Source of the DNA: Zunongwangia mangrovi
Lineage (GTDB): Bacteria > Bacteroidota > Bacteroidia > Flavobacteriales > Flavobacteriaceae
NCBI RefSeq assembly: GCF_900112105.1
Contig: NZ_FOKV01000003.1
Location: 372,001 to 436,000, forward strand
DNA length: 64,000 bases
Direction: 5' to 3'
In this document: positions 51,762 through 60,939 of the stretch, in pieces
Position numbering within the stretch: the stretch's first letter is position 1
Layout of the letters: each line of letters opens with the position of its first letter
The notes under the pieces: model-generated
What the model was told of the DNA's origin: nothing
Database searches by the model: none
What the model saw: the letters and a program-made list of their open reading frames with translations, nothing else
Program-made: the position numbers and the translations under genes

Positions 51762-53225
51762 ATGAATATTGAGAAAATGAAAACCCTTGGAGATTTAAAA
51801 TCTTCAGGATATATAAGTAAAGGAATAAAAGACGAGCTTCGTGATAATTTAATTGAAAAGATTAAAAATAACGAACCTGCGTTCACCGGAATTCATGGTT
51901 ATGATGATACCGTAATTCCGGAATTAGAACGAGCGATCTTATCGAAACATAACATCAACTTACTGGGATTACGTGGGCAGGCCAAAACAAGGCTAGCGCG
52001 TTTAATGTTGAATCTTTTAGATCAATACATTCCGGCAGTTGAAGGTTCAGAAATTAGTGACGATCCTTTAAATCCAATTTCACGTTACGCAAAAGAGCTT
52101 ATTGCTGAAAAAGGAGACGATACACCAATTACTTGGATTCATAGAAGTGAGCGATTCTTTGAAAAACTCGCCACACCAGATGTGACGGTAGCCGATTTAA
52201 TTGGAGATGTAGATCCTATAAAAGCAGCGAATTTAAAGCTAAGTTATGCCGATGATCGTGTGATTCATTTTGGAATGATTCCTCGTGCTAACCGAAGTAT
52301 TTTTGTAATTAATGAGTTACCAGATTTACAGGCAAGAATTCAGGTGGCACTTTTTAATATTCTTCAGGAAGGTGATATCCAGATTCGCGGTTTTAAATTA
52401 AGACTGCCTTTAGATATGCAATTTGTATTTACAGCTAATCCAGAAGATTATACCAATCGTGGTAGTATTGTAACGCCGCTTAAGGATAGAATTGGTTCAC
52501 AGATCTTAACGCATTATCCAGAAACTATCGAGATCGCAAAAACAATTACGCAACAGGAAGCAAAGTTAGATTCCAGACAAACCGATATGGTTTATGTGCC
52601 AGAACTAGCCAAAGACCTGCTTGAACAAATTGGTTTTGAAGCTCGAGAAAGTGAATTTATCGACGAGAAAAGTGGGATTAGTGCCAGGATGAGCATTACA
52701 GCTTATGAGAATCTTTTAAGTGCTGCTGAACGTAGAACTTTAAAGAATGGAGAAGATAAAACTTTGCTAAGATTTGGTGATTTTATGGGAGTAATTCCTT
52801 CGGTTACCGGTAAAGTAGAGCTGGTTTATGAAGGCGAGCAGGAAGGAGCTGCAGCTGTAGCTACTCAGTTACTGGGAGATGCGGTAAAAACATTATTCCC
52901 TAATTATTTTCCTAAGATCGAAAAGCTACAACGTCCCGATGAAAAAACACCTTATGACGATTTGGTAGAATGGTTTTTCGAGCAAACCGGGTTTGAATTG
53001 CCAGACGATCTTACCGACGAAGAGTACAAGAAGAAATTAGATGAGGTAGCGCCATTAAACGAGCTAATAAAAAAATATCAGCCAGAAATGGACAAAATCG
53101 ACACTTATTTTTTAAAGGAATTTTTACTTTGGGGATTGGTAGAGTTTAAGAAATTAAGCAAGCAGCGATACACCAAAGGCATTCAATTTAATGATCTATA
53201 CGGAAGTTATATAAGCGGATTATAA
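51762..53225 (+). CDS. MoxR/magnesium-chelatase-like AAA ATPase
   Basis: A 487-residue AAA+ protein, probably a hexameric motor. Walker A reads 'GLRGQAKTR' (residues 69-77), the sensor 1 region is 'FVFTANPEDYTNRG' and an arginine-finger-like 'LKDRIGS' follows. The Walker B motif 'FVINELPDL' (residues 181-189) has Asn184 where most have Asp, while the catalytic Glu185 is kept. The C-terminal 150 residues form a lid plus an extra helical part. The alternative start at 51777 gives a slightly shorter N-terminus. With the VWA protein just upstream it makes a chelatase-like pair; the substrate is not known. A terminator follows. Confidence 0.85.
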   Translation: MNIEKMKTLGDLKSSGYISKGIKDELRDNLIEKIKNNEPAFTGIHGYDDTVIPELERAILSKHNINLLGLRGQAKTRLARLMLNLLDQYIPAVEGSEISDDPLNPISRYAKELIAEKGDDTPITWIHRSERFFEKLATPDVTVADLIGDVDPIKAANLKLSYADDRVIHFGMIPRANRSIFVINELPDLQARIQVALFNILQEGDIQIRGFKLRLPLDMQFVFTANPEDYTNRGSIVTPLKDRIGSQILTHYPETIEIAKTITQQEAKLDSRQTDMVYVPELAKDLLEQIGFEARESEFIDEKSGISARMSITAYENLLSAAERRTLKNGEDKTLLRFGDFMGVIPSVTGKVELVYEGEQEGAAAVATQLLGDAVKTLFPNYFPKIEKLQRPDEKTPYDDLVEWFFEQTGFELPDDLTDEEYKKKLDEVAPLNELIKKYQPEMDKIDTYFLKEFLLWGLVEFKKLSKQRYTKGIQFNDLYGSYISGL

Positions 53226-53257
53226 ATTTAGATTGAATTAAGTTGAAATAAAAAGAA

Positions 53258-53298
53258 CAAAAGCCCGGTTTTACTAAAAATCGGGCTTTTGTTTTTTT
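53258..53298 (+). terminator. Terminator after the VWA/AAA operon
   Basis: CAAAAGCCCGGTTTT and AAAATCGGGCTTTTG, a long stem with one G-T-type mismatch and a loop of a few bases, followed by seven T. Confidence 0.9.
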
Positions 53299-53396
53299 GA
53301 AATTATGAAAATCTCATATTTTTTCAGCAAATGTGTAATTTTAGTTTTTTAATTCTACGTAATTATATACTTTTATCACATCTTTTAAGGAAAACA

Positions 53397-53498
53397 ATGA
53401 AGAGTATTAAATTAAATAGCATTTCTACAATAACTCCTATCACAGGAGCTGCTATTTCTATTATTATTACTCGCACAATTATTACCCCTTTGGGGTAG
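53397..53498 (+). CDS. thrL: Threonine-operon leader peptide (ThrL-like)
   Basis: A 33-codon frame, ATG at 53397 to TAG at 53498, that starts 84 bases before thrA. Of its 33 residues 10 are Ile and 6 are Thr ('TITPITGAAISIIITRTIIT' covers residues 11-30), the very amino acids made by or from this pathway; E. coli thrL has the same character. AAGGA lies six bases before the start. A small hairpin overlaps its end. Ribosome stalling at Thr or Ile codons would thus control thrA-thrB-thrC by attenuation. The peptide was found by eye; its conservation is unchecked. Confidence 0.75.
   Translation: MKSIKLNSISTITPITGAAISIIITRTIITPLG
53483..53497 (+). promoter_or_regulatory. Hairpin at the end of the thr leader
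   Basis: TACCCC-TTT-GGGGTA, a 6-bp stem with a three-base loop, covers the last codons of the leader. A second small stem, CTCCT-ATCAC-AGGAG, lies earlier (about 53436-53450). No T-run follows directly, so the terminating structure of the attenuator is not clear to me; the rest of the gap to thrA (53499-53581) is AT-rich. Confidence 0.45.
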
Positions 53499-53581
53499 TA
53501 TGTATATAATTTTCCGTCCGCACTCACACACGTTTTAGAACGAACTCAAAACTATTTATTTCAAACTATTAAATTATTCTT

Positions 53582-56029
53582 ATGAATATTCTAAAATTCG
53601 GAGGATCTTCTTTAGCCTCTCCGGAGCGAATCAAACTTGTAGCCGAAACTGTAAAAAAGCATGTGCAACAAGATAAAACCATCGCTGTTTTTTCAGCGTT
53701 TGGAGGGGTAACCAACGATCTTTTAAAAATGGCCGAACTGGCTGCAAAAGAAGATCTTGCTTATAAAGAAATTCTGGCTCTAAACGAGAAAAGACATCTT
53801 GATGCGGTAAAAGAATTAATTCCTGTTCAAAATCAAAGCGGAGTTTTAAGTAAGGTGAAAACCGAATTCAATAGATTAGAAACGCTTTACGAAGGTGTTT
53901 ATCTTTTGAATGAATTATCGAATAAAACCAAGCATGTAGTTTCCAGTTTTGGTGAGATCTTGTCTTCATTAATTATTGCTGAATATTTTAAAAGTCTGGC
54001 TACAGATGCGCTTCTAATTGATTCGAGAGAATTGATCGTTTGTAAGAATAATAATGAAAAGATTCAACTCAATTATGACCTGACTAACAATAATATTGTT
54101 CAGTATTTTAAAGAAAACGACGCGAGTCTTTTTGTGGTTCCTGGTTTTGTGGCTAAAAACGAACAGGGCGTTCCAAGTACTTTAGGACGTGGTGGAAGTG
54201 ATTTTACAGCGGCAATCTTCGGTGGAGCTTTAGATGTTGCTAAAGTGATCATTTATACCGATGTAAACGGAATGTACACCGCAAACCCAAATGTGGTGCA
54301 TCAGGCGTATCCGCTTCAAAATATATCGTATCAGGAAGCGATGGAATTATCGCATTTTGGTGCCAAAGTCTTATATCCACCAACACTACAACCGTTATTG
54401 GATAAGGGAATCCAGATTCATATAAAAAATACTTTTGCACCAGATGATGCAGGAACTTTAATTTCAAAATCCAGTAAAGAAAACTTTAGATGGGTTACCG
54501 GTATTACGCATATCGATGATATTAAACTATTAAACATCGAGGGTAGCGGAATGGTTGGAATTCCTGGTTTTTCAAAGCGATTTTTTGAAACACTTTACCA
54601 GGAGAATATCAATGTTGTGCTTATCACTCAGGCATCTTCAGAGCATAGTATTTGTGTGGCGGTAAAAGATGATGAAGCGCAGGCTGCAAAAGAAGCTTTA
54701 GATGAAGCTTTTTCAGTAGAAATAGATTATCAAAAAATAAAACCGGTAGAAATAGAAGGTAATGTGGCTATCATTGCCTTGGTGGGAGATCGTATGAAGA
54801 GTCACCACGGTTTAAGTGGTAAGATGTTTAGCGCTTTAGGTAATAATAATATTAATATTAGAGCAATTGCACAAGGATCTTCAGAGCGAAATATATCTGC
54901 TGTAATTGCGAAAAAAGATATCAATAAAGCATTAAATACGCTGCACGAACAGTTTTTTGAAGTTCCTTCTAAAGAATTGAACCTGTTTATAACCGGAGTA
55001 GGAAATGTTGGTAGCAAGCTTTTATCGCAATTAGAAAAACAGGAAAAATACCTTCTTGAAAAATTGCGATTAAAAGTTCGTGTTCTTGGGTTATCAAATT
55101 CCAGAACCATGGCTTTTGATGAAAACGGACTTGATTTAAGCAAATGGCAAGAGTTGCTGGATGCGGGTGAAAAAGCCAGTAAGCACAACTTTTTCAATAA
55201 AGTAAAAGAGTTCAATTTACGTAACAGCATTTTTGTAGATAATACCGCAAGTGCTGAAATTTCAAAATGGTATAAAGAATATCTTGCAAACTCGATAGCA
55301 GTAGTAACCTGTAATAAGATCGCTGCAGCAGATGATTTGGTAAACTATCAACATTTGCAGGAACTTTCAAGAGAATACGGAGCATCTTTCCTTTATGAAA
55401 CCAATGTTGGTGCAGGATTACCAATTATCGATACGCTTAAAAATTTAATTGCTTCAGGAGACAGAATTCATAAAATACAGGCGGTACTTTCGGGTAGTTT
55501 AAACTTTGTTTTCAATACTTATAATGGAACCGAGCCATTTTACAAAACGGTAGAGCAGGCAATGGAAGAAGGTTATACTGAACCAGATCCTAAGATCGAT
55601 CTAAGTGGAGTAGATGTGGCGCGAAAAATATTGATCTTGTCTCGTGAGAGCGGACTAAAAATGGAGCTTAGCGATATAGAAAACAAAAGTTTCCTTTCTG
55701 AAGAAAGTCTAAATACCGAGAATAATGAAGATTTCTTTAAACTGCTTCAGGAAGACGAAAGTAAATTTAAAGAGATTTACGAAGATGCTGCTAAAGATGG
55801 AGCTCAGCTTAAATATGTAGCACAATTAGAAGATGGAAAAGCTTCGGTAGGATTACAAAAAGTAGATGCAGATCATCCTTTTTATAATCTTAGCGGTAGC
55901 GATAATATCGTACTTTTCTTTACAGATCGTTATAGCGTACAGCCATTGATCGTTAAAGGAGCAGGAGCGGGAGCAGATGTTACAGCTTCGGGAATATTTG
56001 CCGATGTTATACGAATAGGTAAGAAATAA
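53582..56029 (+). CDS. thrA: Bifunctional aspartokinase/homoserine dehydrogenase
   Basis: An 815-residue fusion catalysing two steps from aspartate towards threonine. The aspartokinase part (1-290) begins 'MNILKFGGSSLASPERIKLV' and has 'GRGGSDFTAAIFGGAL'; two ACT regulatory domains follow (about 310-450, 'LLNIEGSGMVGIPGFSKRFF', 'NINIRAIAQGSSERNISAVI'); the homoserine dehydrogenase part (465-815) has the NAD(P) motif 'FITGVGNVGSKLL' and 'VLSGSLNFVFN'. ACT domains normally give feedback inhibition by threonine. It opens the thrA-thrB-thrC operon, two bases before thrB. Confidence 0.97.
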   Translation: MNILKFGGSSLASPERIKLVAETVKKHVQQDKTIAVFSAFGGVTNDLLKMAELAAKEDLAYKEILALNEKRHLDAVKELIPVQNQSGVLSKVKTEFNRLETLYEGVYLLNELSNKTKHVVSSFGEILSSLIIAEYFKSLATDALLIDSRELIVCKNNNEKIQLNYDLTNNNIVQYFKENDASLFVVPGFVAKNEQGVPSTLGRGGSDFTAAIFGGALDVAKVIIYTDVNGMYTANPNVVHQAYPLQNISYQEAMELSHFGAKVLYPPTLQPLLDKGIQIHIKNTFAPDDAGTLISKSSKENFRWVTGITHIDDIKLLNIEGSGMVGIPGFSKRFFETLYQENINVVLITQASSEHSICVAVKDDEAQAAKEALDEAFSVEIDYQKIKPVEIEGNVAIIALVGDRMKSHHGLSGKMFSALGNNNINIRAIAQGSSERNISAVIAKKDINKALNTLHEQFFEVPSKELNLFITGVGNVGSKLLSQLEKQEKYLLEKLRLKVRVLGLSNSRTMAFDENGLDLSKWQELLDAGEKASKHNFFNKVKEFNLRNSIFVDNTASAEISKWYKEYLANSIAVVTCNKIAAADDLVNYQHLQELSREYGASFLYETNVGAGLPIIDTLKNLIASGDRIHKIQAVLSGSLNFVFNTYNGTEPFYKTVEQAMEEGYTEPDPKIDLSGVDVARKILILSRESGLKMELSDIENKSFLSEESLNTENNEDFFKLLQEDESKFKEIYEDAAKDGAQLKYVAQLEDGKASVGLQKVDADHPFYNLSGSDNIVLFFTDRYSVQPLIVKGAGAGADVTASGIFADVIRIGKK

Positions 56030-56031
56030 AA

Positions 56032-56952
56032 ATGGAAGAAATAAAAGTTTTTGCTCCGGCAACGGTAGCTAACCTTTCCTGTGGTTTCGACGTTTTGGGC
56101 TGTTGCCTTGATAATGTTGGGGACGAGATGATCATTAAAAAAAATGATCTTAACCAGCTTCGAATCACAAAAATGGAAGGCCAGGATCTTCCTATGGAAG
56201 TTGATCAAAACGTAGCTGGTGTAGCGGTAAAAGCTATGCTGGGAAAACTGCAATCTAACGAAGGTTTTGATATCGAAATTTATAAAAAAATAAAAGCAGG
56301 AAGCGGAATTGGTAGTAGTGCTGCCAGTTCTGCTGGAGCTGTTTATGCAGTAAATAAGCTATTAGATTCGCCATTTTCGAGTGCAGAACTTTTACCTTTT
56401 GCCATGGAAGGAGAACGTTTAGCCAGCGGAAATGCCCATGCAGATAATGTGGCACCGGCCTTACTGGGTGGTTTTACTTTGGTAAAAAGTTATGAGCCTT
56501 TAGAAGTTTTATCTTTGCCATCTCCAGAAGAATTGAATGTAGTTATTCTTCACCCGCAAATCGAGGTGAAAACCAAGGATTCTCGTGCGATCATTAAGCG
56601 AAATATTAGTCTGGATAAAGCGGTGAGCCAATGGGGTAATCTTGGTGCTTTGGTTAGCGCTTTATATACCAATGATTATGATTTACTAGGCAGAAGTCTT
56701 AAAGATGACATCGTAGAACCAATCCGGTCGATTTTAATACCGTATTTCGATGAAATTAAAGCCATTTCTTTAGAAAGTGGAGCGCTTGGTTTTGGTATTT
56801 CAGGTTCAGGGCCATCGGTTTATGCGATGTGTAGAGGTCAGCAAAATGCCGAAAATGTAAAAGCAAGTATTGCCGAATTTATGGAAAAACAAAGTATAAC
56901 TTACGATCTTCATTTATCAAAAATTAATCCTGAAGGAGTTAAAATATTATAG
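56032..56952 (+). CDS. thrB: Homoserine kinase
   Basis: GHMP-family kinase that phosphorylates homoserine to O-phosphohomoserine. The 306-residue protein begins 'VFAPATVANLSCGFDVLGCC', has the ATP-binding glycine-rich loop 'GSGIGSSAASSAGAVYAVN', and ends with 'GFGISGSGPSVYAMC', the third GHMP motif. The length is normal. It lies between thrA (two bases upstream) and thrC (five bases downstream), so all three are translated from one mRNA. Confidence 0.97.
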   Translation: MEEIKVFAPATVANLSCGFDVLGCCLDNVGDEMIIKKNDLNQLRITKMEGQDLPMEVDQNVAGVAVKAMLGKLQSNEGFDIEIYKKIKAGSGIGSSAASSAGAVYAVNKLLDSPFSSAELLPFAMEGERLASGNAHADNVAPALLGGFTLVKSYEPLEVLSLPSPEELNVVILHPQIEVKTKDSRAIIKRNISLDKAVSQWGNLGALVSALYTNDYDLLGRSLKDDIVEPIRSILIPYFDEIKAISLESGALGFGISGSGPSVYAMCRGQQNAENVKASIAEFMEKQSITYDLHLSKINPEGVKIL

Positions 56953-56957
56953 AAAAC

Positions 56958-58253
56958 ATGAATTATTTTAGTCTGAATAATAAAAGCCATTCTTCTAGCT
57001 TCGAGAATGCGGTAATAAAAGGTCTGGCTCCAGATAAAGGATTATATTTTCCTGAAAATATCGAAAAATTGCCTGAATCTTTTTTTAAAGATCTGCCCAA
57101 TATGCCACAAACCGAAGTCGCTTACCAGGCGATAAAGCAATTTGTTGGCGATGAAATTCCTGAAGCCGAACTAAAAAAAATTATTGCTGAAACTTTAGAT
57201 TTTGAGTTTCCGGTAGTGCATGTAAAAGATAATGTATACACTTTAGAGCTTTTTCATGGACCAACTTTAGCATTTAAAGATGTTGGAGCGCGATTTATGG
57301 CGGGTAGTTTGGGGTATTTTATAACGAAGAACGAAGTAGGTAAAGTAACCGTACTTGTAGCAACCTCTGGAGACACCGGCGGGGCAGTAGCAAATGGATT
57401 TTTAGGAGTAGAAGGGATCGATGTGGTGATCTTATATCCTAAAGGCAAAGTGAGTAAGATACAGGAAAAACAATTAACCACGCTTGGTAAAAATGTAACT
57501 GCTTTAGAAATTGATGGCGCTTTCGACCAATGTCAGGATATGGTGAAACAGGCATTTTTGGATGACGAAATTCAGTCGGTAAGACAGTTAACTTCAGCCA
57601 ATTCTATAAATGTAGCCAGATGGCTTCCGCAGATGTTTTATTACTTTTTAGCGTATCGCCAGTTAGCTTCCGAAGGAAAAGATATTGTATTCTCTGTACC
57701 AAGCGGAAATTTTGGGAATGTTTGTGCCGGGATGGTTGCAAAAGAATTAGGACTTCCTATCAAACATTTTATCGCTTCGAATAATGCGAATAGGACGATC
57801 ACCGATTATCTGGAAACCGGGAATTATGAGCCGAGACCAAGTGTTTCGACGATTTCGAATGCGATGGATATTGGGAATCCAAGTAATTTTGTGCGAATCT
57901 TACAGCTTTTTCAAAACGAATACGGAAACATAAAAGAAAATCTAACCAGCTTTAGTTATGACGATGAGGTTACAAAAGAAGCCATGCAAGAGGTTTACAA
58001 AGAAACCGGTTATGTGATGGATCCTCATGGAGCGGTGGGGTATTTGGGCCTTCAGGAGTATTTTAAAGATCATCCAAATGAAGTGGGAGCATTTTTAGAG
58101 ACCGCACACCCTTGTAAATTCCGTGAAACTGTAGAAGACGCCATTGGTAAGCAGATCGATATTCCAGATTCTATAAAAGAAGTTTTAGATAAGGAGAAAA
58201 AAGCTATTTCGATTAAAGATTATGCCGAATTGAAAGCTTTTTTACTGAGTTAA
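56958..58253 (+). CDS. thrC: Threonine synthase
   Basis: PLP enzyme that makes threonine from O-phosphohomoserine. In the 431 residues are the N-terminal 'LAPDKGLYFPENIEKLP', the cofactor-binding lysine in 'FHGPTLAFKDVGARFM', the phosphate loop 'ATSGDTGGAVANGF' and 'VPSGNFGNVCAGMVAKELG'. It ends the thr operon. No clear terminator follows; the next gene begins about 100 bases later with an unrelated function. Confidence 0.97.
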   Translation: MNYFSLNNKSHSSSFENAVIKGLAPDKGLYFPENIEKLPESFFKDLPNMPQTEVAYQAIKQFVGDEIPEAELKKIIAETLDFEFPVVHVKDNVYTLELFHGPTLAFKDVGARFMAGSLGYFITKNEVGKVTVLVATSGDTGGAVANGFLGVEGIDVVILYPKGKVSKIQEKQLTTLGKNVTALEIDGAFDQCQDMVKQAFLDDEIQSVRQLTSANSINVARWLPQMFYYFLAYRQLASEGKDIVFSVPSGNFGNVCAGMVAKELGLPIKHFIASNNANRTITDYLETGNYEPRPSVSTISNAMDIGNPSNFVRILQLFQNEYGNIKENLTSFSYDDEVTKEAMQEVYKETGYVMDPHGAVGYLGLQEYFKDHPNEVGAFLETAHPCKFRETVEDAIGKQIDIPDSIKEVLDKEKKAISIKDYAELKAFLLS

Positions 58254-58355
58254 TCTTAAAAGAAGCTATTTTTAATCAAATTTTAATGTTCACTAATTGT
58301 TGTTCGTACAAGAAAGCAGTAATTTTATTGCTTATAGATGAAACATTAAAAAATC

Positions 58356-59138
58356 ATGAAAAATAAAGTAGTAATTATCACTGGTGGAGCAATGGGGCTG
58401 GGTTATGCAGCCGCGGATGTTTTAGCTTCACAAAAAGCGAAACTTGTCTTAGTAGATTACAATGCAGATGCATTAGCAGAAGCAGAGGAAAAACTAAAAA
58501 AGACATACGAAGGTCTAGAAGTATTAAGCGTTACAGCCGATGTTTCTAAGGAAGATCAGGTAAAAGCTTATGTAGATCAAACGGTAGATAAGTTTGGTAG
58601 AATTGATGGTTTTTACAACAATGCCGGAATTGAAGGAAGACAGGCTTCAATGATCGATTATGATATGGATGTCTTTAAAAAAGTTATCGATATCAACTTA
58701 ATGGGTGTTTATTATGGTTTACGTTATATCCTTCCTATAATGAAAGAGCAGGGATACGGGCGTATAGTAAACGTAGCATCTGTAGGTGGTATTCGTGGAG
58801 TGCTTAATCAATCTCCTTATGTAGCCAGTAAGCATGCGGTTAGTGGAATGACTAAAAATGCAGCTTTAGAATATGGACAATACGGAATCCTTACGAATGC
58901 GATCGCGCCTGGAGCGATTTTAACTCCTATGGTAGCCGAAGCCTTCAAACAGGTAAACCCAGAAGATCCAAAAGCAGCAGAAAAAGAATATGCCAGTAGA
59001 AACCCTACAAGATCTTTGGGAGATCCTCAGGATGTAGGAAAACTGGTAGCATACTTGCTTAGTGCAGATAATGGTTACGTAAGCGGCCAAACAATTGCGA
59101 TAGATGGTGGGGAATCTAACATGTACGGTAACCCATAA
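58356..59138 (+). CDS. SDR family oxidoreductase
   Basis: A 260-residue classical short-chain dehydrogenase. The NAD(P)-binding motif is 'IITGGAMGLGYAAADVL', 'NNAGIEG' follows the fourth strand, and the active site has Ser in 'VNVASVGGIRG' and 'SPYVASKHAV' (YxxxK). An Asp after the second strand ('LVLVDYNADAL') suggests NAD rather than NADP. The C-terminal 'GYVSGQTIAIDGGESNMYG' is usual. Relatives are often called glucose 1-dehydrogenase, but the substrate is not predictable. It is followed by repeats and a strong terminator. Confidence 0.9.
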   Translation: MKNKVVIITGGAMGLGYAAADVLASQKAKLVLVDYNADALAEAEEKLKKTYEGLEVLSVTADVSKEDQVKAYVDQTVDKFGRIDGFYNNAGIEGRQASMIDYDMDVFKKVIDINLMGVYYGLRYILPIMKEQGYGRIVNVASVGGIRGVLNQSPYVASKHAVSGMTKNAALEYGQYGILTNAIAPGAILTPMVAEAFKQVNPEDPKAAEKEYASRNPTRSLGDPQDVGKLVAYLLSADNGYVSGQTIAIDGGESNMYGNP

Positions 59139-59170
59139 TTTTATTGGCGCCGCCAAAGGGTATAATACTC

Positions 59171-59239
59171 CGAGGCTTGCCTCGAAATTCAATAATTATT
59201 TTTAGTGAATGCCTCGTGGGCTTGCCCCGAAGTAGTTTA
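59171..59239. repeat. Intergenic palindromic repeat (CGAGGC type)
   Basis: CGAGGC-TT-GCCTCG (59171-59184) is a 6-bp hairpin; AATTCA (59187-59192) and TGAAT (59206-59210), together with the second GCCTCG at 59211, allow a larger alternative fold. The right end TTGCCCCGAAGTAGTTTA (59222-59239) recurs with one change at 6811-6828. It looks like one copy of a dispersed repeat family of this genome. Confidence 0.55.
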
Positions 59240-59254
59240 CTTCTAATTTTAGAT

Positions 59255-59289
59255 AAAAAAAGCCTTTCCAGATCTGGAAAGGCTTTTTT
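59255..59289. terminator. Bidirectional terminator
   Basis: A perfect 34-base palindrome: A-run, GCCTTTCCAGA, TCTGGAAAGGC, T-run, centred on AGATCT, between the convergent SDR and carboxypeptidase genes. Confidence 0.9.
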
Positions 59290-59307
59290 ATATTGAACAA
59301 TTTCAGT

Positions 59308-60789
59308 TTAGTATTTTACTGGAGCACCTTCAGCAGGTAAGCTGTTCTTTATGAATTCACGAATATCTTCGTTTGCAGTTTCTAGATCAGCTTTTCTAAG
59401 ATACATCATATGTCCACTTTCGTAACCTTTAAAAGAAAGTCTGTCTTGCATTTTTCCGCTAGGATCTAATTGCCACATCGAGTATTTTGCATTAAAATAA
59501 GTACAGGCACCATCAAAATAACCAGACTGGATCATTACATCCAATTTAGGATTTTGTGCCATCGCCTGTCTTAAATTCTCTCCTGTGTTATCGCGACTTC
59601 TATCCCATGGATGAACCGGGCCAAACATAAAATATTTAAGATCGGTCTTAAAATTAAGATCTTCTCTTAAGTAATAATTGATCGCCGGAGTAAAAGAATG
59701 CAACCAAGAGGTTAATTCGGCATTATAATCTGGATAATTACCCGACTCTTTACGATCGATTCCTAAGTAACGAGAATCCAAACGCCCTACGGTAAAACCA
59801 TCCTCACGACGAAGTTCTTTCCAAAAAGCACCAATAGGTAATTCTAAATTATTCTGAAGATAAACCTCTTTATCTACGCTAGAATAATAAGCCATTTTTT
59901 CAGCAGTAGCATTTTTAGTTGCTTCTGAAGCAAAACCACCCTTAACCAGTACTGGAAGTAATTCGTTTATGCTATATTCTTCAACTTCTTCTAAAAGATC
60001 GGTTAACGATTTACTCTGTAATTCCTGCGGAAGCAATTTGTGATACCACGCCGTAGCCGCAAAATATGGTAATCGATTAGCAACTTCAACAGGACCTTCA
60101 CGATCAATTCCCAGTTCGGTTGGGGAAACCAGGATCACACCATTTAAATACATCCACTGGCTATCCTGAAGCTCTAGTGCTAAACCACTAACTCTGGTCG
60201 TTCCGTAGCTTTCACCAATTAAATATTTAGGTGATAACCAACGATTTTCGCGAGTCACAAAAGTATTTAACCATTCGGCCAAATAACTAATATCCTGGTT
60301 TACACCAAAGAATTTAGATTTATCAACTTTCCCATTTTCATCTGGGATAGGTCTTGAATAACCGGTATTTACAGGATTTACGTAAATAATATCGGCAACA
60401 TCTAAGATCGAATATGGGTTTTCTTTAATTCCATATGGTTGTACAGGATAACCTTCATCGTCGATTTTTAGGATTCTTGGACCAGTATAGGCAATATGCA
60501 TCCAAACCGAAGCAGAACCAGGCCCTCCATTAAAAGAGATCACTAAAGGTCGATTTTCGGTGTTTTTAACATCACTTTTTTTGTAATACGTATAGTAAAG
60601 GCTGGCAATAGGATTGCCCTGATCGTCCCAAACTGGTTGCATCCCGGTTTGAGCTGAATAATTGATGTTTTTTCCTTTTATGGTAACCGAATGATTGGTA
60701 ACCACAGTAGTGTCTACCGGTACTTTTACTTTTTGAGCAAAAGAAACTGTAGCCATAAGCGAGAAAAAGAGGAAATAAATTTTCTTCAT
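59308..60789 (-). CDS. S10 family serine carboxypeptidase-like protein
   Basis: A 493-residue exported peptidase of the alpha/beta-hydrolase type. Residues 1-19 form a signal peptide ('VSFAQ'). The oxyanion segment 'FNGGPGSASVWMH' and the nucleophile 'GESYGTTR' (Ser194) are typical of family S10; the Asp is in 'GYFDGACTYF' and the His in 'GYESGHMMYL'. All three catalytic residues are present. It should remove C-terminal residues from peptides in the periplasm or outside. It is flanked by terminators on both sides, so it is a single-gene unit. Confidence 0.9.
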   Translation of the reverse strand: MKKIYFLFFSLMATVSFAQKVKVPVDTTVVTNHSVTIKGKNINYSAQTGMQPVWDDQGNPIASLYYTYYKKSDVKNTENRPLVISFNGGPGSASVWMHIAYTGPRILKIDDEGYPVQPYGIKENPYSILDVADIIYVNPVNTGYSRPIPDENGKVDKSKFFGVNQDISYLAEWLNTFVTRENRWLSPKYLIGESYGTTRVSGLALELQDSQWMYLNGVILVSPTELGIDREGPVEVANRLPYFAATAWYHKLLPQELQSKSLTDLLEEVEEYSINELLPVLVKGGFASEATKNATAEKMAYYSSVDKEVYLQNNLELPIGAFWKELRREDGFTVGRLDSRYLGIDRKESGNYPDYNAELTSWLHSFTPAINYYLREDLNFKTDLKYFMFGPVHPWDRSRDNTGENLRQAMAQNPKLDVMIQSGYFDGACTYFNAKYSMWQLDPSGKMQDRLSFKGYESGHMMYLRKADLETANEDIREFIKNSLPAEGAPVKY

Positions 60790-60885
60790 TGGTGATTAAA
60801 TTGTTTAGGGTTAAAGCTGAAAAATACTGCTATTTCTTATGTTCTACAAAAACAGGGCTTAATTTGTATAAAATCGGCTTAAAAT

Positions 60886-60919
60886 AAAAGGAGCCTTAAA
60901 AAAAATAAGGCTCCTTTTT
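60886..60919 (-). terminator. Terminator after the HAEPLYID gene
   Basis: AAAAGGAGCCTTA and TAAGGCTCCTTTTT form a 12-13 bp stem around a short A-rich loop, 20 bases past the stop of the HAEPLYID gene read on the minus strand. Confidence 0.8.
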
Positions 60920-60939
60920 ATCGAATTTCAGCTTGAATA

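Noticed and set aside
54802-55230. Minus-strand 142-codon frame inside thrA
   Set aside because: Lies entirely within the well-supported thrA coding sequence and shows a Cys/Phe/Ser-rich composition typical of antisense frames.
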